Shown here: positions 1 through 5,409 of the stretch, piece after piece
How positions within the stretch are numbered: the first letter of the stretch is position 1
Layout of the letters: each line of letters starts with the position of its first letter
NCBI GenBank assembly: GCA_027296045.1
Contig: JAPUJS010000211.1
Span: 1 to 5,526, forward strand
Direction: 5' to 3'
Length of the DNA stretch: 5,526 nt
From: a bacterium
Lineage (GTDB): Bacteria; Latescibacterota; UBA2968
The notes under the pieces: generated by a model
What the model was told of the DNA's origin: nothing
Databases searched by the model: none
Seen by the model: only the letters and a program-made list of their open reading frames with translations
Program-made: the position numbers and the translations under genes

Positions 1-81
1 AGCGAATTCGACGCGGACCCCGACGCGATCTTCTTTGAAGGCGATATCGGCACGATGCTCGGCGGCGTGGGTTCCGACGTG
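1..81 (+). other. N-terminal stretch unlike the rest of the GT39 protein; possible chimeric junction
   Basis: These 27 codons translate to a hydrophilic, Asp- and Gly-rich stretch (FDADPDAIFFEGDIGTMLGG in its middle). In the paralogue the residues just before the shared DIPFA are a hydrophobic helix followed by TPRYYGHSFNNPK. Similarity between the two genes starts abruptly at nt 82 with the shared 14-mer gacatcccctttgc (82-95 and 4206-4219). The stretch is about 62% GC by count and is followed by more AT-rich sequence. It could be a recombination or deletion fusion, or an assembly or contig-edge artefact. I do not recognise the source protein. Confidence 0.5.
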
Positions 82-2091
82 GACATCCCCTTTGCAGCAG
101 GCTATCTCTGGAGCCTGTATTTTCTGTCTAAAGGTCTGGTAGAGTCACCCAATCTGCCCCGAAAATTAATCTTCAAAATCGGCCTGACCATCGGCCTGAC
201 CATGGGCATTCGCGTGGGTGGCGTGCTGCTTTGGGGCTATCTGGGCCTGTTTTATGCCATCCGATATCTTCAACTCTCAAAAAGAACATGGCAACCTGCT
301 TTGTGGCTTCGACTTCTGGGTCAGGCAACGGCAATCACGGCCATTGCCTACACCACCATGATTTGCTTCTGGCCCTGGGCACAAATACACCCGCTAACAG
401 GACCCTGGCAGGCCATCCAGGCCTTTTCCCGCTTCTCAGAATACCACCACAGCTTTTTCAACGGACAATATGTACTGAACACCCAGATCCCCCGAACCTA
501 CACCCTTCAATGGCTGATCCTCACCCTGCCCGAATTCGTTTTTGCAGGGCTTGCCGCCTGGGTTATAGGCTTAAAACAGCGATCTACAGCCAGCCTCCAA
601 CACTTGCTGCTCCTGTTCAGCGGACTCTTTCCGGTCGGATATACCGTAGTATCGCACACGCCGCTTTACGACGGCATTCGTCACCTGCTGTTTGCACTAC
701 CGCCTCTGGTGATCCTTGCCGCCGTCGGCCTGGACAACATGCTGAAGATGTTTGTTCAGGCCAAAAAATATCTGGCAACCGCCATCGGCCTGCTACTGGG
801 CATGGTCGGTTTCGAAATGGTGCGCCTGCACCCCCATCAGTACATCTATTTCAACTGGATATTTGCCGGCAAGGTCGAACAGGCCCAGTCAAATTACGAA
901 ACAGACTACTGGGTCAACAGCATCAAACAGGGCCTGGCGTGGATCGACGCAAACCCCCGCTGGCATCCAGGAGATCGCAAGCTTCGCCTGGGCAGTTTGT
1001 TCCCCGAAAGGCTCGCTTTGATGGCCGATCCCAACCATATCGACTGCAACGTCTCCCCGGACACAGCCGATCTCTATATGGGCGGCACCCGGTATGACTA
1101 CCACCGGACCATTCCGGGTGAAGTGGTACACATCATTCGGGTAGAAACCGTGCCTTTGCTCTACATCATCCGGCCCGACAGCAGCTATCAGAACGATCCT
1201 TTTTTTTCGAACTCCCCTGCAATGCACTACCGCAAAGCCCGATTTTATGAAGAAGCCAACAAAATGGAAGCTGCGCGTCAAGCCTATGAGCGTGTCATCC
1301 AATGTCATTCGGCGGGCGCACCATCGTCTATCTTGCCCGACCACCTCTTTGTCAGAATCGGAAATGTCTATCTATCTTTAGAGAGATATCAGGATGCGCT
1401 CATCCACTATCTAAAAGCGGCAAAAACAGCGCCCCAAAGCGGTCTATTTTACAACAATATTGGCGTAACATATTCCCGCCTCAAAAATCACGAAGCGGCC
1501 CGGATGTGGATGCAAGCTGCCCTGGATGTAGAACCGACCTATTTCAGTGCCCACGTCAATCTGGGCGAACTCTGGGAGTTGGATGGCAAAGATGAGAAAG
1601 CCCTGGAAGCCTATCTAAAAGCCAGGGGCCTCCGGCCGGACACCGCCTATTTGCACGACCGGATCGGGCGTCTGCTTTATCGGCTAAAACGGTTCGACTC
1701 TGCCATTCGAAGCTTTCAAAAGGCCGTTGTGCTTCAGCCCGACTCCGCCTCGGTACACTATAATCTGGGGACGGCTCAGATGGGTCAAAAAGCCTACACA
1801 AAAGCAATCCCCTCGTTTCAGCAGGTCGTCGCAATAGATCCAAAACATTTCGACGCCTATTATACCCTCGGAAAGCTCTACAGCTATCAGGCACGCTATC
1901 CAGAAGCCATAATCGCTTATCAAAAAGCCATTGCCATCCAGCCGAACCACGCCGACGTATACAGCGATCTCGGCGCAATCTACGTTCAGGTCGGACAACT
2001 TGCAGAAGCCAGAGCGGCCTTCAAAAAAGCCCTCACAATCGACCCCAACCACAAAATCGCCTCCAAGCGCCTCGAAGTGCTGTCCAGGTAA
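1..2091 (+). CDS. GT39/PMT-like membrane glycosyltransferase with C-terminal TPR domain (5' partial)
   Basis: The reading frame is open from the first base, so the gene starts upstream; the ATG at 55 has no well-placed Shine-Dalgarno and lies inside the frame. From nt 82 onward the protein matches the second GT39 gene of this window along its length (roughly half the residues by eye): DIPFA-GYLW, IR-GG, FRYLQL/IRYLQL, FWP-AQ, SH-PLYDGIRHLLF, HP-QY-YFN, YETDYW, VPLLYIIRPDSSY-NDPFFS. About eight hydrophobic segments lie between nt 85 and 825, then a soluble domain (about 826-1220), then TPR repeats (1222-2052). Known family role: transfer of a sugar from a polyprenyl-phosphate donor to an acceptor on the outer membrane face. 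The family's first ~146 residues, including the acidic NDE motif seen in the paralogue, are not in the window, and the 27 codons before nt 82 do not resemble the family. Donor and acceptor cannot be told. The family call is firm; activity is uncertain. Confidence 0.85.
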   Translation, partial: SEFDADPDAIFFEGDIGTMLGGVGSDVDIPFAAGYLWSLYFLSKGLVESPNLPRKLIFKIGLTIGLTMGIRVGGVLLWGYLGLFYAIRYLQLSKRTWQPALWLRLLGQATAITAIAYTTMICFWPWAQIHPLTGPWQAIQAFSRFSEYHHSFFNGQYVLNTQIPRTYTLQWLILTLPEFVFAGLAAWVIGLKQRSTASLQHLLLLFSGLFPVGYTVVSHTPLYDGIRHLLFALPPLVILAAVGLDNMLKMFVQAKKYLATAIGLLLGMVGFEMVRLHPHQYIYFNWIFAGKVEQAQSNYETDYWVNSIKQGLAWIDANPRWHPGDRKLRLGSLFPERLALMADPNHIDCNVSPDTADLYMGGTRYDYHRTIPGEVVHIIRVETVPLLYIIRPDSSYQNDPFFSNSPAMHYRKARFYEEANKMEAARQAYERVIQCHSAGAPSSILPDHLFVRIGNVYLSLERYQDALIHYLKAAKTAPQSGLFYNNIGVTYSRLKNHEAARMWMQAALDVEPTYFSAHVNLGELWELDGKDEKALEAYLKARGLRPDTAYLHDRIGRLLYRLKRFDSAIRSFQKAVVLQPDSASVHYNLGTAQMGQKAYTKAIPSFQQVVAIDPKHFDAYYTLGKLYSYQARYPEAIIAYQKAIAIQPNHADVYSDLGAIYVQVGQLAEARAAFKKALTIDPNHKIASKRLEVLSR
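1222..2052 (+). repeat. TPR array (about seven tetratricopeptide repeats) in the GT39-TPR protein
   Basis: A degenerate first unit (1222-1329) is followed by seven clear helix-turn-helix units starting at 1330 (37 aa), then 1441, 1543, 1645, 1747, 1849 and 1951 (34 aa each). They show the TPR pattern: small or aromatic residues in helix A (YNNIGVTY, YNLGTAQ, YTLGKLY, YSDLGAIY), Ala and aromatic residues in helix B (EAIIAYQKAI, EARAAFKKAL), and a closing Pro with Asp or Asn (DPKH, QPNH, DPNH). A 12-residue cap follows. TPRs bind peptides or partner proteins, so the array may dock an acceptor or assembly partner. Its side of the membrane was not determined. The TPR-less paralogue stops about where this array begins. 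Confidence 0.92.
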
Positions 2092-2121
2092 GTGGAAAAT
2101 AAGCTTTCAGCTGAATAGGAA

Positions 2122-2151
2122 AAACGACGACTTCTTGTGAAGTCGCCGTTT
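2122..2151 (+). terminator. Terminator-like hairpin after the GT39-TPR gene
   Basis: AAACGACGACTTC (2122-2134) pairs with GAAGTCGCCGTTT (2139-2151) around a TTGT loop: 12 of 13 pairs, with one A-C mismatch (2127/2146). It starts 30 nt after the TAA stop at 2089-2091. The A/T pairs at the stem base and the following TCAATTTA give a short, interrupted U tract. It probably ends transcription of the upstream gene. The U tract is weaker than in a classic intrinsic terminator. Confidence 0.6.
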
Positions 2152-2189
2152 CAATTTAGATGCAGGGCTCGACTTTCAAACCACTTTCT

Positions 2190-2212
2190 AAATACGACAA
2201 ATTGTCGTATTT
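2190..2212. promoter_or_regulatory. Perfect 11-bp inverted repeat, candidate operator
   Basis: AAATACGACAA (2190-2200) and TTGTCGTATTT (2202-2212) are exact reverse complements around a single A. If T2213 is bulged, C2188-T2189 can pair with A2214-G2215. It lies 85 nt upstream of the P-loop gene in AT-rich sequence. The one-base centre and the TACGACA half-sites look like a binding site for a dimeric repressor; they loosely recall BlaI/MecI/CopY-type operators (TACA-like half-sites), which is inference from memory. It could instead fold as a 9-bp hairpin with an AAATT loop and act as a second weak terminator. No regulator gene is in the window. Confidence 0.5.
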
Positions 2213-2232
2213 TAGGTTTCGCAGTTTAAATA
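2202..2232 (+). promoter_or_regulatory. Weak candidate sigma70-like promoter overlapping the palindrome
   Basis: TTGTCG (2202-2207) could serve as a -35 box and TAAATA (2227-2232) as a -10 box with a 19-nt spacer, within an AT-rich patch (TTTAAATATAG). Matches to the consensus are only partial (4/6 and 3/6). The main support is position: a promoter is expected between the terminator-like hairpin and the next gene, and the inverted repeat would cover its -35. An 8-bp direct repeat TTTCAAAC also flanks this zone (2174-2181 and 2252-2259). Nothing else is evident in the 206-nt gap. Confidence 0.2.
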
Positions 2233-2284
2233 TAGCGAATCACAGGGAAAGTTTCAAACGACAGAATTAAGAATCCCAAATCTC

Positions 2285-2291
2285 AAAGGAG
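2285..2291 (+). promoter_or_regulatory. Ribosome binding site of the P-loop gene
   Basis: AAAGGAG lies six bases before the ATG at 2298, close to an ideal Shine-Dalgarno, and fixes that start. Confidence 0.85.
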
Positions 2292-2297
2292 CCCTCC

Positions 2298-2927
2298 ATG
2301 CGCGTCATTGTCATCGGCACCGAATACACCGGCAAATCCACCCTCGTCCAGGCCATCCAGAACTGGGCCTCCGAACGCGGTATCCACCACCACATGGATG
2401 ACCATTTCACCGTTCCCGATCAACAAACCCTCAAAGACCGCTCGGATCAGGAAGCCATGGTCAATGTCCCATCCCCCATCAAAGAACGCTTCCAGCGCTT
2501 CCAGATTGCCTACCATGTGCGGCTGGTGAAAAACTACCAGCACGTCTTGCTCACCGGCTTCCACATCGAAGAAGCCGTCTACGGTCAGCGCTATTACTAC
2601 CCCGACCTCGCCCGCGCCGTCGAAAACCCTCAGGCCTGGGAAAAAGACATGCCCACCGATATCATCCTGGTCCTGCTTACTGCCAGTGCCGATGCCATCA
2701 AACAGCGGATGAAAGACGACCCCCACGATTTCCCCGTTGTGCCCGAAGAGGACATCGAAGAGGTTCAGGACGCCTTCCGGGAAGAGTTCCGCAAATCGTT
2801 CTTCAAACAAAGATTTCAGATCGACACCACCGACATGACCGCCGACGATTTGCTCCAGGCCTTCCTCGACGGGTCATTTCCTCACCTCAGTGCAGCCGAC
2901 CACGCCATTCGTCAGGCCAAACCATAA
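2298..2927 (+). CDS. P-loop NTPase, nucleotide/nucleoside kinase-like (thymidylate kinase superfamily fold)
   Basis: The 209-aa protein opens with a beta strand and Walker A motif: RVIVIGTEYTGKST, with G7, G12, K13 and S14 matching GxxxxGK(S/T). Length, the N-terminal P-loop, the central GFHIEEAVYGQRYYY segment (about 87-101), the strand DIILVLLTAS (121-130) and the charged helical stretch AIKQRMKDDPHDFPVVPEED (133-152) fit small P-loop kinases of the dTMP kinase/NMP kinase type, the last as a lid-like region. The end is a short IDTTDMTADDLLQAF segment. The usual DR motif expected before VYG reads TG here (T86-G87), so substrate and even kinase activity are uncertain. The protein looks cytosolic, with no signal peptide or membrane segment. 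The start has a strong Shine-Dalgarno. The isomerase gene follows 70 nt later on the same strand with a hairpin between them. Alternative: a small AAA-type ATPase of unknown role. ATP/GTP binding is well supported; the substrate is unknown. Confidence 0.85.
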   Translation: MRVIVIGTEYTGKSTLVQAIQNWASERGIHHHMDDHFTVPDQQTLKDRSDQEAMVNVPSPIKERFQRFQIAYHVRLVKNYQHVLLTGFHIEEAVYGQRYYYPDLARAVENPQAWEKDMPTDIILVLLTASADAIKQRMKDDPHDFPVVPEEDIEEVQDAFREEFRKSFFKQRFQIDTTDMTADDLLQAFLDGSFPHLSAADHAIRQAKP

Positions 2928-2933
2928 TTTCGA

Positions 2934-2977
2934 GTTTCGGATTCCGAGTGGACATCCTCTTGCTCGGAACCCGAAGC
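2934..2977 (+). other. Intercistronic hairpin between P-loop and isomerase genes
   Basis: TTCGGATTCCGAG (2936-2948) pairs with CTCGGAACCCGAA (2963-2975) at 12 of 13 positions, around a 14-nt loop. The stem extends by a T-G wobble and a G-C pair to 2934/2977. It starts seven bases after the P-loop stop and ends nine bases before the next Shine-Dalgarno. No good T tract follows, so a role in mRNA processing, stability or partial attenuation is more likely than full termination. It may also be a copy of a dispersed repeat. Confidence 0.5.
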
Positions 2978-2986
2978 CTTTCATTC

Positions 2987-2992
2987 AAGGAG
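2987..2992 (+). promoter_or_regulatory. Ribosome binding site fixing the isomerase start
   Basis: AAGGAG lies five bases before the ATG at 2998. It favours that ATG over an in-frame GTG at 2890, which would overlap the upstream gene and add 36 residues unlike the family's N-terminus. Confidence 0.85.
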
Positions 2993-2997
2993 TTCCG

Positions 2998-3798
2998 ATG
3001 CCATCTTTTGGACTCATCCACTACAACCAGCCCGACCTCCAAACCCTGGATGCTTTTCTGGAATTTGCCGCAACCACCGGCTTCGACGCCGTCGAACTCT
3101 TCCTGACCGATTACTGGCCCAAAGACGACGACCAGCCCGAAACCCACGCCGAAGACGTCCGGAAAAAAGTAGAAGCCGCCGGACTCAACATCTGTGCCCT
3201 GACTGCCGCCAACGACTTCGTCCAGCTTGACGAAACCGAAATCGAACGCGAAGTCCGCCGCATGGAACGCGTTTGCGCCCTGGCGAAAATCCTCGGAACC
3301 AACGTGCTGCGCACCGAAGGCGGCCGTCCCAAAGACAGCGTGCCCGAAGACCGCCACGTCGAGGCCATGGCCGGTTGCCTCAAACGCTGTTTGCCCTTCA
3401 TCGAACGCGACGAAATCTACCTGGCCGTCGACAACCACGGCCTGGTCACCAACGACGCCGACCTCCAGGTCCGCCTTTTTCAGGCCGTCGACTCGCCCTT
3501 TGTCTGCGCAACCATGGACTCCATGAACTATCGCTGGGCCGGTCACGATCTGGATACCGTGGGCCGCTTTTACGAAACCATTGCGCCCTACGTCCGCCAC
3601 GTCCACCTTAAAGACGGCACCGGCACCCGGGGCACCTATCAGGGCACCGTGATTGGCGACGGAGAAATCGACATTCCCCGTGCCATCCAGGCACTCAAAA
3701 ACGCCGGATACGGTGGTATCTGGTGCATCGAATATGAAGGCAAAGAAGGATCGACAGGGTATGCCAAATGTCTCGACCGGTTAAAAGCACAAATCTAA
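2998..3798 (+). CDS. Sugar phosphate isomerase/epimerase family protein (xylose isomerase-like TIM barrel)
   Basis: The 266-aa protein has the strand pattern of AP_endonuc_2/xylose isomerase-like barrels: FGLIHY (beta 1), GFDAVELF (29-36), LNICALTAANDF (63-74), LGTNVLRTEGG (99-109), IYLAVDNHG (140-148), FVCATMDSMN (168-177), VRHVHLKD (199-206) and GIWCIEYEG (240-248). Likely metal ligands are D145, D174, H201 or H203, and E245; E245 follows the typical GDGEIDIPRAIQALKNAGYG segment. Family members interconvert ketoses, epimerise sugars or act on inositol-type compounds in the cytosol. The exact substrate cannot be read here. D145 sits where the family normally has Glu (ENH), an oddity. The start is set by AAGGAG at 2987; the in-frame GTG at 2890 is rejected. 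The 3' end overlaps the start of the second GT39 gene by 31 nt, which suggests co-transcription. Length is normal for the family. Confidence 0.9.
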   Translation: MPSFGLIHYNQPDLQTLDAFLEFAATTGFDAVELFLTDYWPKDDDQPETHAEDVRKKVEAAGLNICALTAANDFVQLDETEIEREVRRMERVCALAKILGTNVLRTEGGRPKDSVPEDRHVEAMAGCLKRCLPFIERDEIYLAVDNHGLVTNDADLQVRLFQAVDSPFVCATMDSMNYRWAGHDLDTVGRFYETIAPYVRHVHLKDGTGTRGTYQGTVIGDGEIDIPRAIQALKNAGYGGIWCIEYEGKEGSTGYAKCLDRLKAQI

Positions 3799-5024
3799 TT
3801 CACTGGAAAACCGGCTTTTACCTGCTCCTGCTCCTCCAGGGACTTGCGATCCTTTCAACCTTCACGGCCTACGGCATCACCAACGACGAGCCGATCCAGG
3901 CCCTGTACGGCACCTATCTGGTAAGGTGGTATACGAGTTTTTTCCAAGACAGGATCCTCTTTGAGCTTAAAGACCTCTATCTCTACGGCGGCCTCTTTGA
4001 AACCCTCGCTCACCTCGTCGTTCGCCTGTCACCCCTCGACCCCTACGAAACCCGCCACCTTTGCAACAGCCTGGTCGGACTCTTAGGGGTCGGCGCTGCC
4101 TACCGCCTCGGATCTGCACTCGGAACCCCTGCGACCGGCTTTTTGGCAGCCCTCTGTCTCGTTTTAACCCCCAGATATTACGGTCACAGCTTCAACAACC
4201 CCAAAGACATCCCCTTTGCCGTTGGATATCTCTGGACCCTCCATTATATGGTCCAGGGCCTGTCCACGCTGCCGCATTTGCCCTCCAGCCAGATCTGGAG
4301 AACGGGTCTGGCAATGGGTCTCACATTAAGCATCCGCATCGGCGGCCTGGTCCTGGCACCCTACTGGGTCCTGTTTTACGGATTCCGATATCTGCAGTTG
4401 ATGGGTCTAAAGCCAAATCTTCAGCTTGCGCGTCGCTTCCTCCGACAGAGCCTGGCGGTCTTTGCCATCGCCTATGGCACCATGTTTTTATTTTGGCCCC
4501 TTGCTCAGGTCGACCCCATCCACGGTCCCCTCCAGGCCCTGAACACCTTTTCCCAATTTCCGGAAACCCACTACAGTTTTTTTCAAGGTGATTATATCCT
4601 ATCCGACACTATCCCCTGGTACTATGCCCCTTTGTGGCTCCTGCTTACCCTGCCGGAAATTGCCTTCTGGGGACTGGCCGCCGGAGCCCTGCTCCGGTTC
4701 AAAACCTGGGGGCTCAACCATGCCCTGGTCGCCTTTGGTGCCGGATTTCCGATCGGGTATGTGATTTTTTCTCATAGCCCTCTCTATGACGGCATCCGAC
4801 ACCTGCTTTTTGTGATCCCCCCGCTGATGGTACTCACTGCTGTGGGCATCACAAAACGGACCGAACAAATTCAAAACACCTGGATTTGCCGAACCTTCAT
4901 GTTCATCACGGGCCTGCTCCTGGTACTCACCCTGCAAGACTATGGTGCAACTCCATCCCAACCAGTATGTTTATTTCAACCGTCTCATTGCCGGCGGCAT
5001 CGGTCAAGCCTCCAAAAAGTATGA
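3768..5024 (+). CDS. GT39/PMT-like membrane glycosyltransferase, N-terminal part of a frameshifted gene
   Basis: This frame gives 418 aa, of which about the first 391 are native; the last ~27 (from YGATPSQPV on) are out of frame. It has an N-terminal membrane helix (about 16-34), then TAYGITNDEP with the acidic pair D40-E41 at the position of the catalytic acid in GT39/ArnT-type enzymes. Next come ETRHLCNSLVGLLG, LTPRYYGHSFNNPKDIPF (133-150) and further membrane segments to about 390. The paralogue at the window start matches from residue 147 (DIPF) on. Expected role: transfer of a sugar from a polyprenyl-phosphate carrier on the outer membrane face. The ATG at 3768 lies inside the isomerase gene with only a weak AGGG (3756-3759) in front, so translation is probably coupled. 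A net one-base insertion relative to the paralogue between about 4922 and 4941 breaks the frame; the C-terminal domain continues at 4942. Without the shift the protein would be about 546 aa. Either a recent pseudogene or a sequencing/assembly error. Confidence 0.85.
   Translation: MSRPVKSTNLIHWKTGFYLLLLLQGLAILSTFTAYGITNDEPIQALYGTYLVRWYTSFFQDRILFELKDLYLYGGLFETLAHLVVRLSPLDPYETRHLCNSLVGLLGVGAAYRLGSALGTPATGFLAALCLVLTPRYYGHSFNNPKDIPFAVGYLWTLHYMVQGLSTLPHLPSSQIWRTGLAMGLTLSIRIGGLVLAPYWVLFYGFRYLQLMGLKPNLQLARRFLRQSLAVFAIAYGTMFLFWPLAQVDPIHGPLQALNTFSQFPETHYSFFQGDYILSDTIPWYYAPLWLLLTLPEIAFWGLAAGALLRFKTWGLNHALVAFGAGFPIGYVIFSHSPLYDGIRHLLFVIPPLMVLTAVGITKRTEQIQNTWICRTFMFITGLLLVLTLQDYGATPSQPVCLFQPSHCRRHRSSLQKV
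4922..4941 (+). other. Frameshift site in the second GT39 gene
   Basis: The paralogue has 18 nt between its GLLL codons and the ATG of MVRLHP; here there are 19 nt between GLLL and the ATG of MVQLHP. Removing one base, for example T4941, would join LVLTLQD directly to MVQLHPNQY, as in the paralogue (LGMVGFE-MVRLHPHQY). There is no homopolymer run and no obvious slippery heptamer, so programmed frameshifting is not supported. Confidence 0.8.
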
Positions 5025-5409
5025 AACCGACTACTGGCACCACAGCTACAAACAGGGCATCCGCTGGATCGAAACCACAATCGCCAAGCCCACCGACCGC
5101 AAGTTGCGCCTCTCCAGTCTGCACCCCAATCTGAAACGACAACTCGATCCAGACCAATTTGAGTTCGTCGACCCTCCCGAACGGGCCGACCTTTATCTTG
5201 GCACCACCCGATTCGACGAGCACCGGCTTATTCCTGGCGAAATCGTGCACACCGTTCGCGCCAACAACGTGCCCCTTCTCTATATTATTCGACCCGACTC
5301 CAGCTACGCCAACGACCCCTTCTTTTCCGACTCCCCATTTCGCAACATCTACCTCGATTATCTAAATCGGACCCGAAAAGATGAGCCATCCGCAAAAAAC
5401 CGTCCCTGA
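4942..5409 (+). CDS. GT39-like C-terminal soluble domain, downstream part of the frameshifted gene
   Basis: The 155 residues align without gaps over long stretches to the soluble C-terminal domain of the first GT39 protein: HPNQYVYFN, YETDYWHHSYKQGIRWIE, DRKLRLSSL, RADLYLGTTRFDEHRLIPGE and VPLLYIIRPDSSYANDPFFS. This is the domain that follows the last membrane helix. The ATG at 4942 is internal to the ancestral gene and has no Shine-Dalgarno, so separate translation is unlikely; the true product, if any, is the fusion with the frame starting at 3768. It ends after about 27 residues past the PFFSDSP motif, with no TPR repeats, unlike the first GT39 gene. The stop TGA (5407-5409) lies inside the next gene's start region, a 29-nt overlap. 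Confidence 0.75.
   Translation: MVQLHPNQYVYFNRLIAGGIGQASKKYETDYWHHSYKQGIRWIETTIAKPTDRKLRLSSLHPNLKRQLDPDQFEFVDPPERADLYLGTTRFDEHRLIPGEIVHTVRANNVPLLYIIRPDSSYANDPFFSDSPFRNIYLDYLNRTRKDEPSAKNRP

Noticed and set aside
231..1097. Plus-strand 288-codon frame inside the GT39-TPR gene
   Set aside because: It lies fully within the real gene in another frame, has no ribosome binding site, and its Pro/Arg/His-rich translation lacks any fold signal.
2283..2810. Long minus-strand open frame (175 codons) opposite the P-loop gene
   Set aside because: It is antisense to a gene with a clear Walker A and strong Shine-Dalgarno. Its Val/Gly/Asp/Phe-rich translation is the usual shadow of C-rich third codon positions.
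2890..2997. N-terminal extension of the isomerase from GTG 2890
   Set aside because: It overlaps the upstream gene, runs through the intercistronic hairpin, and the ATG at 2998 has a well-spaced AAGGAG.
2887..3606. Long minus-strand open frame (239 codons) opposite the isomerase gene
   Set aside because: Low-complexity Val/Gly/Phe/Asp composition with no domain pattern; the plus strand encodes a recognisable TIM barrel.
4926..4945. Programmed ribosomal frameshifting in the second GT39 gene
   Set aside because: No slippery heptamer, rare stop context or obvious stimulatory structure was seen, and the paralogue needs no shift. Mutation or sequence error is simpler.
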